From NCBI GenBank assembly GCA_011391595.1, contig JAABQG010000016.1, positions 1 through 64,000 of the forward strand: 64,000 bases of DNA. Direction: 5' to 3'. Position 1 is the stretch's first letter. The number at the start of each line of letters is the position of its first letter. Below, piece after piece: positions 9,035 to 18,224 of the stretch. Below the pieces are notes generated by a model that ran no database searches, was not told where the DNA came from, and was given only the letters and a program-made list of their open reading frames with translations. The position numbers were made by a program, and so were the translations under genes. The DNA comes from Hydrogenophaga sp. GTDB taxonomy: Bacteria; Pseudomonadota; Gammaproteobacteria; Burkholderiales; Burkholderiaceae_C.

Positions 9035-9177
9035 TTAAACGCAATGAAGTCTTCCGTTGGTCCAGTGTAGGCCCTGGAACCGGCGGCTGACATTGATGCG
9101 GGTGGACCCGGTCGCTGCAGACTGCGTCATGGGATGTCGCCGCTTTTCGCGCGCCGCCGCAAAGCCAGCGAGAACCG

Positions 9178-9189
9178 TACACTTGTGTA
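9178..9189. promoter_or_regulatory. Inverted repeat upstream of tetR-type gene
   Basis: TACAC-TT-GTGTA lies about 40 bp before the TetR-family start, with a further GTAC-containing half-site at 9211-9216. The position suits an autoregulatory operator shared with the divergent hydrolase gene. No binding evidence. Confidence 0.35.
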
Positions 9190-9229
9190 TCTAATGGCGG
9201 ACTGTACCAATTCCCCGGACACATGACCG

Positions 9230-9841
9230 ATGAAACCAGCGAACAAGACAAGGAAGCGCTCAGAGGCGCCAAGACTCACGCGGGACGACTGGCTGGATGC
9301 CGCCTTCCAGGCCGTGGTGGACGGAGGATTCGACAAGGTGCGGGTCCTGGTGATCGCACAGACGCTGGGCGTGACGCGCGGCAGTTTCTACTGGCATTTC
9401 ACCGACCATGCCGACCTGGTCAACTCACTCGTTGCGCGCTGGCGCGAGCGGGAGGTCGAACTGGATCGCGCGCTCCAGCTCGATGCCACAGAAGACCCGA
9501 GGGCGGACCTGGAACATCTGCTGGAGGCGGCGCTGGCCCATGCCGGGACCGATCTTGAAAACATGCGCTTCGAACTGGCCTTGCGCGGGCTGGGCCGGCG
9601 CGACCCGGCCGTCGCGAAGCTGCTGGTCGAGGTCGATGCAGCGCGCATGGCTTTGTTCGAAAGCAAGTTCCAGCGCCTGACGGGCGACCCGAAGACCGCT
9701 GCGGAGCTGGCGGTCCTGTTCTACCTGGTCATCGTTGGCAGCAACCAGGCATTGAGCCGGCCAAGTAGTCCGCCGCAGGCCAAGGAATACCTCAAGGTCA
9801 TCATCACGCGTTTCCTGATTCGCGGCCAGGCGAAGGCCTGA
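9230..9841 (+). CDS. TetR/AcrR-family transcriptional regulator
   Basis: A 203-residue DNA-binding repressor. The N-terminal TetR helix-turn-helix is clear: WLDAAFQAVVDGGFDKVRV, then IAQTLGVTRGSFYWHFTDHADLV. The C-terminal ligand domain is unassigned. It is divergent from the epoxide hydrolase-like gene and convergent with the acyl-CoA dehydrogenase gene. Control of either neighbour is possible; the inverted repeat just upstream suggests autoregulation. Confidence 0.9.
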   Translation: MKPANKTRKRSEAPRLTRDDWLDAAFQAVVDGGFDKVRVLVIAQTLGVTRGSFYWHFTDHADLVNSLVARWREREVELDRALQLDATEDPRADLEHLLEAALAHAGTDLENMRFELALRGLGRRDPAVAKLLVEVDAARMALFESKFQRLTGDPKTAAELAVLFYLVIVGSNQALSRPSSPPQAKEYLKVIITRFLIRGQAKA

Positions 9842-9878
9842 CGCCGGCAGAACCGGCACCCCCCATGCGGCACCGGGC

Positions 9879-11702
9879 CTACGCGAAGGCGAAGTGCTCG
9901 TTGTTCAATTGCATGACCGACTTGCTGGGCGCCAGCGCACCGGTTCGGTGGGCATTGGCGCGAGGCATGAGGCGCTCGAAGTAGAACTCGGCGGTCTGGA
10001 TCTTGGAGTGGTAAAAATCTTCCGACTCCTTTCCCGCACCGCTGGCGAGCAGTTCCTCGGCCTTGGCCGCCTGCACCGCCCAGTAGTAGCCCATCATCAC
10101 GAAGCCGGAGTACATCAGGTAATCGACGCTGGCGGCACCCACCACCTCGCGGTCCTTCGAGGCGCGAAACATGATGGCGGTGGTCAGCAGGTTCCATTCG
10201 GCGGCGCGGGCGGCCAGGTTGCGCGCCATGGCGCCCAGCGGCGTGCGCTTGAGCAGGTAGGGGCGGGCGAACCTGACCATTTCCAAGGTGAAGTCACGCA
10301 CACACTTGCCTTTGGAGCCCATCAGCACCTTGCGGCCCAGCAGGTCGAGCGCCTGGATGCCGGTGGTGCCTTCGTACAGGGTGGAGATGCGCGCGTCGCG
10401 CACGATCTGCTCCATGCCATGTTCCTTGATGTAGCCGTGGCCACCGAACACCTGCACGCCCAGGTTGGCCGCCTCCAGACCCATCTCGGTCAGGAAGCCC
10501 TTGAGGATGGGGGTGTAGAAACCGAGCTTGCTGTCATAGGCCTTGTAGCCCTCCGCATCACCTGCAGCGGATGCGTTGAACATATGGTCACCGATCTTGA
10601 GCGCGTCGTAGATCATGGCGCGGCCGCCTTCGGCGATCGCCTTTTGTGTGAGCAGCATGCGGCGCACGTCGGGGTGCCAGATGAGCGCGTCGGCATTGCT
10701 TTCGGGATCCTTCTTGCCGGAGAGTGCCCGCATGGAGCGGCGGTCCTTGGCGTAAGGCAGCGCGCCCTGGAAGGCGGCCTCGGCATGGCAAACGCCTTGC
10801 ACGGCCGTGCCCAGACGGGCGGTATTCATGAACGTAAACATGGCTTCCAGGCCGCGGTTGGGTTCGAACACCATGAAGCCCTCGGCTTCGTCGAAGTTCA
10901 GCACGGCGGTGCTCGAGGCACGGATGCCCATCTTGTGTTCGATCGAGCCGCAGTTCACGGCGTTGCGCTCGCCCAGCGTGCCATCGGCCTTGACCTTGAA
11001 CTTGGGCACGACGAACAGCGAGATGCCCCGGGTGCCTTCCGGCGCGTCCGGCAGGCGCGCCAACACAATGTGAACAATGTTCTCGGTCAGGTCGTGCTCA
11101 CCGGCGGAGATGAAGATCTTGGTGCCGGTGATCATGTAGCTGCCGCCCTTCTGGGGCAAGGCCCGGGTCTTGACCTGTGCCAGGTCGGTGCCGCACTGGG
11201 GTTCGGTCAGGCACATGGTGCCCGCCCATTCGCCGGACACGAGCTTGGGGATGTACTGCGCCTTCTGCTTCTTCGAGCCGTACTGCATGAGGGTATTGAT
11301 GCAGCCCACGCTCAGGCCGGGGTACATGGCGAACGACCAGTTGGCCGTGCCCATCATTTCCGACTTGAACAGGTTCAGCGACATGGGCAGGCCCTGGCCA
11401 CCGAACTCGGTGGGGAAAGACAGCCCTTGCCAGCCACCCTCGACGAACTGCCGGTAGGCCTCCTTGAAGCCCTTGGGCGTGGTGACCGCGCCGTTGTCAA
11501 AGTGGCAGCCCTCGATGTCACCCGAGTGGTTCAGGGGCGCCAGCACATCTTCGCAAAGTTGCGCGGCGCCCTCCAGAATCGCATCGACCATTTCGGGGTC
11601 GGCGTCCTTGCCATTGGGCAGGCTGGCGTAGTGTGCGGGGTAGTCCAGCACTTCGTTCATCAGAAAGCGCATGTCGCGCAGGGGGGCTTTGTAGTGGGTC
11701 AT
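9879..11702 (-). CDS. Acyl-CoA dehydrogenase with C-terminal extension
   Basis: FAD enzyme for the first step of fatty acid beta-oxidation. Starting at ATG 11702 (MTHYKAPLRDMRF) the protein has 607 residues, matching the long acyl-CoA dehydrogenases with a C-terminal extra domain rather than the usual about 380. MCLTEPQCGTDLAQVKT, the SAGEHDLTENIVHIVLARLP segment, FGGHGYIKEHGMEQ and RDARISTLYEGTTGIQALDL are diagnostic. It is last in a leftward block with a thiolase, MaoC hydratase and FabG-like reductase, giving all four beta-oxidation activities. Confidence 0.93.
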   Translation of the reverse strand: MTHYKAPLRDMRFLMNEVLDYPAHYASLPNGKDADPEMVDAILEGAAQLCEDVLAPLNHSGDIEGCHFDNGAVTTPKGFKEAYRQFVEGGWQGLSFPTEFGGQGLPMSLNLFKSEMMGTANWSFAMYPGLSVGCINTLMQYGSKKQKAQYIPKLVSGEWAGTMCLTEPQCGTDLAQVKTRALPQKGGSYMITGTKIFISAGEHDLTENIVHIVLARLPDAPEGTRGISLFVVPKFKVKADGTLGERNAVNCGSIEHKMGIRASSTAVLNFDEAEGFMVFEPNRGLEAMFTFMNTARLGTAVQGVCHAEAAFQGALPYAKDRRSMRALSGKKDPESNADALIWHPDVRRMLLTQKAIAEGGRAMIYDALKIGDHMFNASAAGDAEGYKAYDSKLGFYTPILKGFLTEMGLEAANLGVQVFGGHGYIKEHGMEQIVRDARISTLYEGTTGIQALDLLGRKVLMGSKGKCVRDFTLEMVRFARPYLLKRTPLGAMARNLAARAAEWNLLTTAIMFRASKDREVVGAASVDYLMYSGFVMMGYYWAVQAAKAEELLASGAGKESEDFYHSKIQTAEFYFERLMPRANAHRTGALAPSKSVMQLNNEHFAFA

Positions 11703-11728
11703 GGTAAGGGTCTCCGGTGACGTGAGGA

Positions 11729-13042
11729 TCAGCGTTCGACGATGGCGACCACGCCCTGCCCGCCGGCCGCGCAGATGGAGATGAGGCCGCGGCCGGCGCC
11801 TTTTTGCTCCAGCATCTTGGCAAGCGTGGCCACGATGCGCCCGCCGGTGGCGGCAAACGGGTGGCCGGCCGCCAGCGAACTGCCGTTGACGTTGAGCTTG
11901 CTGCGGTTGATCTTGCCCAGGGGCTTGTCCAGGCCCAGCTTGTCCTTGCAGAAGGCCTTGTTTTCCCAGGCCTTGAGCGTGCACAGCACCTGCGCGGCAA
12001 AGGCTTCATGGATTTCGTAGTAGTCGAAGTCCTGCAGCTTCAGGCCGGCACGCGCCAGCATGCGGGGCACGGCGTAGGCCGGCGCCATGAGCAGGCCTTC
12101 CTTCGCTTCAAAAAAGTCCACGGCGGCCACCTCGCTGAACGTGAGGTAGGCCAGCACCGGAATGCCGCGAGCGGCGGCCCACTCTTCGCTGGCCAGCAAA
12201 ACCGCCGATGCACCGTCGGTCAGTGGCGTGGAGTTGCCGGGGGTCAGCGTGCCCTGTTCGGGGCGCACCTTCTTGTCGAAGCAGGGCTTTAGGCTGCGCA
12301 GCTTCTCGATGCTGAGGTCGGCGCGCAGGTTGTTGTCCCGGGCCACGCCCTTGAACGGCGTCATCAGGTCGTTGAAGAACCCGTCTTCATAGGCGCGCGC
12401 CAGGTTCTGGTGGCTCCTGAGCGCAAGCTCGTCCTGGTCTTCGCGGCTGATGTCCCATTCGGCGGCCATCTGCTCGGCATGCTCTCCCATCGACAGGCCG
12501 GTGCGCGGCTCGCCGTTGCGTGGCAGGGCCGGCTGCACCAGCATGGCCGGGCGCACCTTGGCCAGAGCCGTCAGGCGCTGCACGGTGGTCTTGGCGCGGC
12601 TGGCTTCCAGCAGGATCTTGCGCAGCTTCTCGTTCAAGCCGACCGGCGCGTCCGACGTGGTGTCCACGCCGCCGGCAATGCCGCACTCGATGTGGCCCAG
12701 GGCAATCTTGTTGGCGACCAGCATGGCCGCCTCCAGACCCGTGCCGCAGGCCTGCTGGATGTCGAACGCCGGGGTGTCGCGCGACAGCGTGGTGGAGAGC
12801 ACCGACTCGCGCACCAGGTTGAAGTCGCGCGAATGCTTCATCACGGCGCCACCCACCACGTCGCCCAGGCGCTCGCCGTGCAGGTTGAAGCGGTCCACCA
12901 GTCCCTGGATCGTGGCGGTGAGCATTTCCTGGTTGGAGGCGGTGGCATACACGGTGTTGGAGCGGGCAAACGGGATGCGGTTGCCGCCCAGGATGGCCAC
13001 GCGACGAACGGTGGCGGGGGTTTGAAGTTTGGAGGAGGTCAT
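11729..13042 (-). CDS. fadI: Acetyl-CoA acyltransferase (FadI-type thiolase)
   Basis: Thiolytic cleavage of 3-ketoacyl-CoA. The 437-residue length and opening VAILGGNRIPFAR fit the FadI family. Catalytic residues are present: Cys99 in QQACGTGLEA, His in YEIHEAFA, and GHPFAATGGR plus the second Cys in ISICAAGGQG at the C-terminus. It sits between the MaoC and acyl-CoA dehydrogenase genes with gaps of under 30 bp, so it is almost certainly co-transcribed. The paired fadJ-type gene is absent; its roles could be covered by the FabG-like and MaoC proteins. Confidence 0.92.
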   Translation of the reverse strand: MTSSKLQTPATVRRVAILGGNRIPFARSNTVYATASNQEMLTATIQGLVDRFNLHGERLGDVVGGAVMKHSRDFNLVRESVLSTTLSRDTPAFDIQQACGTGLEAAMLVANKIALGHIECGIAGGVDTTSDAPVGLNEKLRKILLEASRAKTTVQRLTALAKVRPAMLVQPALPRNGEPRTGLSMGEHAEQMAAEWDISREDQDELALRSHQNLARAYEDGFFNDLMTPFKGVARDNNLRADLSIEKLRSLKPCFDKKVRPEQGTLTPGNSTPLTDGASAVLLASEEWAAARGIPVLAYLTFSEVAAVDFFEAKEGLLMAPAYAVPRMLARAGLKLQDFDYYEIHEAFAAQVLCTLKAWENKAFCKDKLGLDKPLGKINRSKLNVNGSSLAAGHPFAATGGRIVATLAKMLEQKGAGRGLISICAAGGQGVVAIVER

Positions 13043-13071
13043 GGTGTTCTTTCGTGTTGCGTCGGGAGGGT

Positions 13072-13959
13072 TCAGGCGGCGACGGTATAGCCCAACTGCG
13101 CGCGCAGGTGGGGCTTGTCGCCCCTGGCATTGCGGACTTCAAAAACGGCGTTGTGGGGCTGCGGGCCCGAAACCCGCCGTGTGGCCCACAGCGAGGCACG
13201 GCCCGGCAAGTACAGCGGGGTCTTGAACTCGACCACGACCTCGGCGCTCTCCAATGGCTGGTTCGGCAGCATGGCCGCCAGCGCGCGTGCCTTGGTCCAC
13301 AGGCCGTGGGCAATGGCCTGCCTGAAGCCGAACAGCCTGGCGGACGGGGCGCTGAGGTGAATCGGGTTCATGTCGCCCGAGACCAGGCCATAGCGGCGAC
13401 CGATGTCGGCGGGCGCGCTGAAGGTGGCCTGGCAGGACAAGTCCACGTCAGCGGTCAAGGCGCTGGCATAGGGTTTGCCGACCGGGTGCTTCACCCCGAT
13501 GCGCAGGGCCGTCATCGTGCCGTCCCACACCCGCTCACCGTCTCGGGAAATGGCGAACTCGAGCGTGAAGACCTGTCCCTTTTCGTGCGCCAGCAGCTCG
13601 CCGGTGCGCATTTCCACGCGCAGCACGTCGCCGACGTTGAGCTTGTGGTGCTGGTGGACGCGGTTGGCCAGATGCACGGTGCCCATCGCCGGCCAGGGGC
13701 AGTACTCAGAGGCAAAGAACTCCATGGCCAGCGGGAAGGTCAGCATCTGCGGGTAGAGCAGCGGCACGCCCGCCTCGGGCCTGAAGCCGCACACCTTGGC
13801 ATAGGCGGCGACGTCCGCCGCATCCAGTTTGACCTCCGGCCGCACATAGGTCACGGCCTTGAGCGACTTGACCACACCAGGGCGCTTGCGGCTGGACAGC
13901 AGCGCGCCGGCATACAGTTGCGCAGCGTGCCTGGGCGTGGTGATTTCGATGGTGGTCAT
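13072..13959 (-). CDS. MaoC-family (R)-specific enoyl-CoA hydratase-like protein
   Basis: Double hot-dog protein of 295 residues with a start at ATG 13959. The C-terminal part has the hydratase 2 motif: YGLVSGDMNPIHL followed by GFRQAIAHGLW, with the catalytic Asp and His. The N-terminal half resembles the non-catalytic hot-dog domain of larger MaoC proteins. It should hydrate trans-2-enoyl-CoA to 3-hydroxyacyl-CoA. With the FabG-like gene 23 bp upstream and the thiolase gene 29 bp downstream, it completes a beta-oxidation-like cycle. Confidence 0.88.
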   Translation of the reverse strand: MTTIEITTPRHAAQLYAGALLSSRKRPGVVKSLKAVTYVRPEVKLDAADVAAYAKVCGFRPEAGVPLLYPQMLTFPLAMEFFASEYCPWPAMGTVHLANRVHQHHKLNVGDVLRVEMRTGELLAHEKGQVFTLEFAISRDGERVWDGTMTALRIGVKHPVGKPYASALTADVDLSCQATFSAPADIGRRYGLVSGDMNPIHLSAPSARLFGFRQAIAHGLWTKARALAAMLPNQPLESAEVVVEFKTPLYLPGRASLWATRRVSGPQPHNAVFEVRNARGDKPHLRAQLGYTVAA

Positions 13960-13982
13960 CGCGGGTTTTCTTCTCGTTGCCA

Positions 13983-15392
13983 TCACGCCCCCATGATGCT
14001 TTGGCCGCACACGCGCACCACGTTGCCGGTGACGCCGGCGGAAGCGGGCGAGGCCAACCAGCCGATGGCCTCGGCCACGTCCACCGGCAAGCCCCCCTGG
14101 CTCATCGAGTTCATGCGGCGCCCGGCTTCACGAATCGCGAACGGCACCGCAGCCGTCATCTGTGTCTCGATGAACCCCGGTGCGACCGCATTGATGGTGA
14201 TGCCCTTCTTCGCAAACACCGGCGCATGGCTTTGCACCATGCCCACCACGCCGGCCTTGGAGAAGGCGTAGTTGGTCTGCCCCAGGTTGCCGGCAATGCC
14301 GGAGATGGACGACACGCAGACGATGCGGCCACCGGACTTCAAGGCGCCGGACGCCACCAGCGCGTCGTTGATGCGCTCCTGGGTGGAGAGGTTGACGTTC
14401 ACCACCATCTGCCAGAAATGTTCTTTCATGTTGGCGATGGTCTTGTCGCGCGTGATGCCGGCGTTGTGCACCACCACGTCCCAGCCGCCATCGGCCAGGG
14501 CGGCATCGACCAAGGCCTGCGGCGCCTCGGCGGCTCCGATGTCCAGCGTCAGGGCGCGGCCCTTCACCTTCGCGGCCACCTCGTCGAGCCCCGCCTGCGC
14601 CTGCGGCACGTCCAGGCAGATCACGCTGGCGCCTTCGCGCGCCATGACTTCGGCAATCGAAGCCCCGATGCCGCGCGATGCACCGGTCACCAGCACCTTC
14701 TTGCCCGCCAGGGGCTGGTTCCAGTCGGCGGGCGCGGCGCCATCGCCCACCGGTGCCCCGATGCGGATCACCTGCGCCGACACATAGGCCGAACGCGGCG
14801 ACAGCAGGAAACGCAGTGTGGATTCGACCTGGGCCTCGGCGCCCTCGGCGACATAGACCAGCTGCACCGCGATGGCTTTCTTGAGCTCCTTGGCCAGCGA
14901 ACGCGTCAACCCTTCCAGCGCGCGCTGCACGGTGGCCTTGCGCGGGCTCTTGCAGGCCTCGGGCGGACGGCCGATGACGACCACGCGGCCACAAGGCAGC
15001 ACCGAGCGCGCCGCATCGTGAAAGAAGGTGTACAGGGCTTCGGACTGCGTGCTGTCGTCCATCCCGGTGGCGTCGAACACCAGGGACTTGACCTTTTCGC
15101 CGGGTTTGCCATCCACCCCCCAGCGGCCTGTCATCAGGCCGGCCTTGTTGGCCAGCGGCATCCACTGCGGCAACTGGGCGTGGGCCACGGTCTGCGCGCC
15201 CATCGCCTTGAACATCGGTGCGAGCACGTCGAGCATCTGCGGATCGCCGGCGCCACCGAGCAGCACCGACCCCTTGATCACGCTCTGGCCCGGCTTGTAA
15301 CGTTCCAGCTTCAGGGGTTTGGGCAGGCCGAGGGCGTTGGCCAGGCGGGCGCCGACGGGGGAGTTGGCAAAGTCAAGGTAGGAATCGGTCAT
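13983..15392 (-). CDS. Long FabG4-type 3-oxoacyl-(ACP/CoA) reductase (SDR)
   Basis: A 469-residue two-domain SDR. The N-terminal about 210 residues are a degenerate Rossmann domain. The C-terminal domain has VLVTGASRGIGASI, NAGITRDKT and the catalytic YAFSKAG. This architecture matches high-molecular-weight FabG (FabG4), which prefers CoA substrates. It heads a four-gene run followed by MaoC, thiolase and acyl-CoA dehydrogenase and would interconvert 3-hydroxy- and 3-ketoacyl-CoA. ATG 15392 (MTDSYLDFANSPVG) is preferred over an upstream ATG at 15410. Confidence 0.9.
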   Translation of the reverse strand: MTDSYLDFANSPVGARLANALGLPKPLKLERYKPGQSVIKGSVLLGGAGDPQMLDVLAPMFKAMGAQTVAHAQLPQWMPLANKAGLMTGRWGVDGKPGEKVKSLVFDATGMDDSTQSEALYTFFHDAARSVLPCGRVVVIGRPPEACKSPRKATVQRALEGLTRSLAKELKKAIAVQLVYVAEGAEAQVESTLRFLLSPRSAYVSAQVIRIGAPVGDGAAPADWNQPLAGKKVLVTGASRGIGASIAEVMAREGASVICLDVPQAQAGLDEVAAKVKGRALTLDIGAAEAPQALVDAALADGGWDVVVHNAGITRDKTIANMKEHFWQMVVNVNLSTQERINDALVASGALKSGGRIVCVSSISGIAGNLGQTNYAFSKAGVVGMVQSHAPVFAKKGITINAVAPGFIETQMTAAVPFAIREAGRRMNSMSQGGLPVDVAEAIGWLASPASAGVTGNVVRVCGQSIMGA

Positions 15393-15632
15393 GGTCAGGT
15401 TCCGGTGCATCGGCCATCACGCTGTCGCGTGGAGCCCGGTGTCGTGTTTGAAGGAGTGCAGGATCGGCAGGATGGGAGGATGTTGGTGTTCACCCGAACA
15501 CTTGGGCACGGCAGGAGGCCAATGCCTTTGAAGCATACGTCGGGTCACGCCCCTCTCGGGCGTCGGTATTAGGGGTCGGTGTCTAACGCCTGGCGATGAA
15601 AAATGACTTCAGAACGGCTCTGAAATGCACAT
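15393..15632. promoter_or_regulatory. 240-bp gap upstream of fabG4-type gene
   Basis: Contains GTGTTC-ACCC-GAACAC near 15485-15500, a possible operator, and an ACGCCC-CTCTC-GGGCGT hairpin near 15547-15563 that could end the WS/DGAT transcript. No U-tract follows the hairpin. Probably holds the promoter of the FabG4/MaoC/thiolase/dehydrogenase set. Confidence 0.4.
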
Positions 15633-17069
15633 TTATGGCCTGGCCCGGCTGGCCGTCAAACGCTTGCGCGCGGCTGTCTTGACAGGCGCAGGCTTGGCCG
15701 GTGTCAGCTTGTCCGCCAGAGCCTGCTCCAGTTCAAGAATCGACTCATCGGTGTAGTCCAGCATGCGTTGCAGCGCCGGCACCGATCGCCGGCAGGCAAT
15801 GTAGCCAAAACCCAGGTTGTCGCCGTAGCCGCTGATCGTGATGTTCAGCGCGAGATAGTGCGTGGGAATGGACACGGGATACACCTCGTCCAGCCGGGCT
15901 CCGTTCAGGTACAGGGTGTACCTGGGCCCGGGCACATTGGAGATCACGACATTGAAGCCTGGGCGCTGTTTTGAAGTGCCCATCACCATCCCCGCGCCCA
16001 TCGGCGAGATCGAGGTGATGCCGTGGGCCATTTTCTGCAGCCGCGGCATGGCCTTCAGGCGCTGCTTGGCTTGCGTGGTGGATTGCACGATGCGCTGCAG
16101 CCGTTTGATCGGATCGCGCAGGTGGGTCGCCAGATTGGCCAGCAGCAGGGACACCTGGTTGCCGCCGGCCTCGGTCTCGCCGTGCAGGGAAACCGGCACC
16201 ATGGCGATCAGTGGCTTTCGGGGCAGCGCTTTCTGCACTTCCAGATACTTGCGCAAGGCACCGGCGCAAATCGCCAGAGTGACGTCATTGACGGTGGCCC
16301 CGGCCGCCTCGCCGATGCGCTTCAGGCGCGCCAGCGAATAAGACTGGGCCGCAAATCGCCGCGACCCCGAGATCTCGACATTGAAAGGGGTGGGCGGCGC
16401 ATGAAAGGGCAAGGCATTGACGCTGTCGGGCTCGCCGGTGCGAACGATATCCCACAGCCCGCTGGCCACGCCAGGCAGGATATCCCGCCCCGCGCGAGCA
16501 GCACTGGCCAGTTGCTGGATCAATCCCTGCGCCGGCGCCTCGCGCCGCACGGTGGGGTGCCGTGAATAGGCCTGCGCCCACACCGGTGGCTTGTCTTCTT
16601 CCGCCGTGCGCGCCAGGGATTCGGCCATGATTCTGGCGCCCGTCACGCCGTCCACGAGGGCGTGATGAATTTTGGTGTAGATCGCAAACCGGCCCTGCGG
16701 CAGCCCCTCGATGACGTAAGCCTCCCACAGCGGGCGGTTGCGATCCAGCAGGTTGCCGTGAAGGCGCGAAATCATGGCCAGCAGCTCCCGGATGCGCCCC
16801 GGGTGGGGCAGGGCCAGATGACGCAGGTGGTAGTCCAGCTCAAACTCCTTGTCTTCCTCCCAGTACCAGAGTCCCATGCGCAGGACAGGCCGTTGGTTGA
16901 AGGGTGGCAGCGCTGAGAGATGCCGGCCCCAGTCGGCCAGCAGCTTGCCGACAAAATGCGGCCCGGCCCCCCGCGGCGGGGTGTAGATGTTGAGGCCCGC
17001 GACATGCATGGGCTGGTTGCGGGTTTCCATCCACAGGAAGGCAGAATCCGTCGGGCTGAGTGCTTGCAT
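15633..17069 (-). CDS. Wax ester synthase / diacylglycerol acyltransferase (WS/DGAT)
   Basis: Membrane-associated O-acyltransferase making wax esters or triacylglycerol from acyl-CoA. The 478-residue protein begins with the family signature LSPTDSAFLWMET and carries the active-site HHALVDG at 135-141. NVVISNVPGPRYTLYLNGA and a Lys/Arg/Pro-rich tail are also typical. It lies 79 bp downstream of the PF10118 gene and upstream of the beta-oxidation set, so one locus could both store and degrade acyl chains. Substrate preference cannot be read from the sequence. Confidence 0.93.
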   Translation of the reverse strand: MQALSPTDSAFLWMETRNQPMHVAGLNIYTPPRGAGPHFVGKLLADWGRHLSALPPFNQRPVLRMGLWYWEEDKEFELDYHLRHLALPHPGRIRELLAMISRLHGNLLDRNRPLWEAYVIEGLPQGRFAIYTKIHHALVDGVTGARIMAESLARTAEEDKPPVWAQAYSRHPTVRREAPAQGLIQQLASAARAGRDILPGVASGLWDIVRTGEPDSVNALPFHAPPTPFNVEISGSRRFAAQSYSLARLKRIGEAAGATVNDVTLAICAGALRKYLEVQKALPRKPLIAMVPVSLHGETEAGGNQVSLLLANLATHLRDPIKRLQRIVQSTTQAKQRLKAMPRLQKMAHGITSISPMGAGMVMGTSKQRPGFNVVISNVPGPRYTLYLNGARLDEVYPVSIPTHYLALNITISGYGDNLGFGYIACRRSVPALQRMLDYTDESILELEQALADKLTPAKPAPVKTAARKRLTASRARP

Positions 17070-17148
17070 GGTGTTGCTTCCTCCGGTGGGTCGGGGATGC
17101 GCCAGACCGTCAGCCCGGACTCGCGACGGCCTGCTCGGGAATCATGGC

Positions 17149-17973
17149 TCAAGCCGCCTGGCCGACGACCGAAAACTGCGCGGAATTTTCGAGCAGCCAC
17201 TGGCGAGAGCGGCTGGCATCGTGCTGGCTGGGGTGAAATCCAGGTGACAGATAGTCGCGCCAGAGGCCGACGTTGCCGCGGATCATGCCGTCCCTGGCAA
17301 ACAGCAACCGGGCACCGCTCTTCCATGTGCTCCACTTGAACAGGCTGCCGTCGTGCCAAAGGTTGCGCACCGTCTGACGCGTCACGTCGGCCAGGAAAGT
17401 AATGGTGATGTAACGGAACACGCGGATGCGCCAGCGGTGGTCGCCGCTGATGGCCTGATAGATATCGTAGGCCGTGCTGCGATGCTCGGACTCCTCCGCG
17501 CTGTGCCAGAGCCACAATGTTGCCAGGCGCGGCTCGGCACCCTCCAGCGCTTCGGGGTGGCGCAACATCCAGTCGGCAAAGATCGCGGTGAAGTGCTCGG
17601 TGGCGGCTGTGGCGGCGACGTGGATGCGCACGTCGCGGTGGGCGTTGTCTTTCAGGCGCTGGATCGCCCGGCGCTCGATTTCATTCTGGTAGCCGAGCCG
17701 CTCAAGATGACCATTGAAGAGTCCATGAATGCGACGGTGCGTCGCTTCCTGCCCCACAAAGCCTTGAACCTCCGGGGCGAAACGCTCGCGCTCGGCCGGC
17801 GGCAAGGTCTTGAGGCCGGCACGCACCGAGTCCATGAAGTATTGCTCGCCCACCGGAAAACTCATGGACAGGGCGCTGAAGAAGGCCGAGCGAAAGGCAT
17901 CGCCGCCATTCCAGCGACCAGCGAAGGGCGTATTCAGGTCGATAAGAAGGCGTCGCACGACAAGCTCGGTCAT
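17149..17973 (-). CDS. PF10118-type metal-dependent hydrolase family protein
   Basis: A 274-residue protein of the predicted metal-dependent hydrolase family often found beside fatty-acid genes. Conserved acidic/His clusters FVGQEATHRRIH, AATEHFTAI and WHSAEESEHRS suggest a ferritin-like di-iron or di-metal centre. No signal peptide is present. It is first in the leftward lipid block and preceded by a palindromic operator at 18066-18080. Enzymatic activity in this family is not established. Confidence 0.82.
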   Translation of the reverse strand: MTELVVRRLLIDLNTPFAGRWNGGDAFRSAFFSALSMSFPVGEQYFMDSVRAGLKTLPPAERERFAPEVQGFVGQEATHRRIHGLFNGHLERLGYQNEIERRAIQRLKDNAHRDVRIHVAATAATEHFTAIFADWMLRHPEALEGAEPRLATLWLWHSAEESEHRSTAYDIYQAISGDHRWRIRVFRYITITFLADVTRQTVRNLWHDGSLFKWSTWKSGARLLFARDGMIRGNVGLWRDYLSPGFHPSQHDASRSRQWLLENSAQFSVVGQAA

Positions 17974-18065
17974 GTTGGGATTTCCTCCGCAAACTCAAAA
18001 CGAAGTCGGCCCCGCACGCCCGCATGACTTTCAAACTGCGGTGCGGTCGATGCCACGATTTCAAT

Positions 18066-18080
18066 ACAGTAGTGTACTGT
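18066..18080. promoter_or_regulatory. Palindromic operator candidate ACAGTA-GTG-TACTGT
   Basis: Perfect 6-bp arms around 3 bp, 93 bp upstream of the PF10118 start and 145 bp from the divergent hydrolase start. Size and symmetry resemble TetR/FabR-type lipid-regulator operators. The cognate regulator is not identified. Confidence 0.5.
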
Positions 18081-18224
18081 TTGAATCCTGTCAACCGGTT
18101 TGCCCCTCAACGCTGGCACGACTCCCCTGAGCCGCCCGGCTCTCGGCCGATGTAAAGTCGGACGCATCCTTTCGACCTTCCGAACTGGCAAACCCCTCAT
18201 CCGGTTTTCCGTCATTTGTCCGCC

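Noticed and set aside
9894-11720. Long 608-codon frame on the plus strand
   Set aside because: It is antisense to the acyl-CoA dehydrogenase gene, whose protein has complete family motifs; the plus-strand product has none and is a GC-rich shadow.
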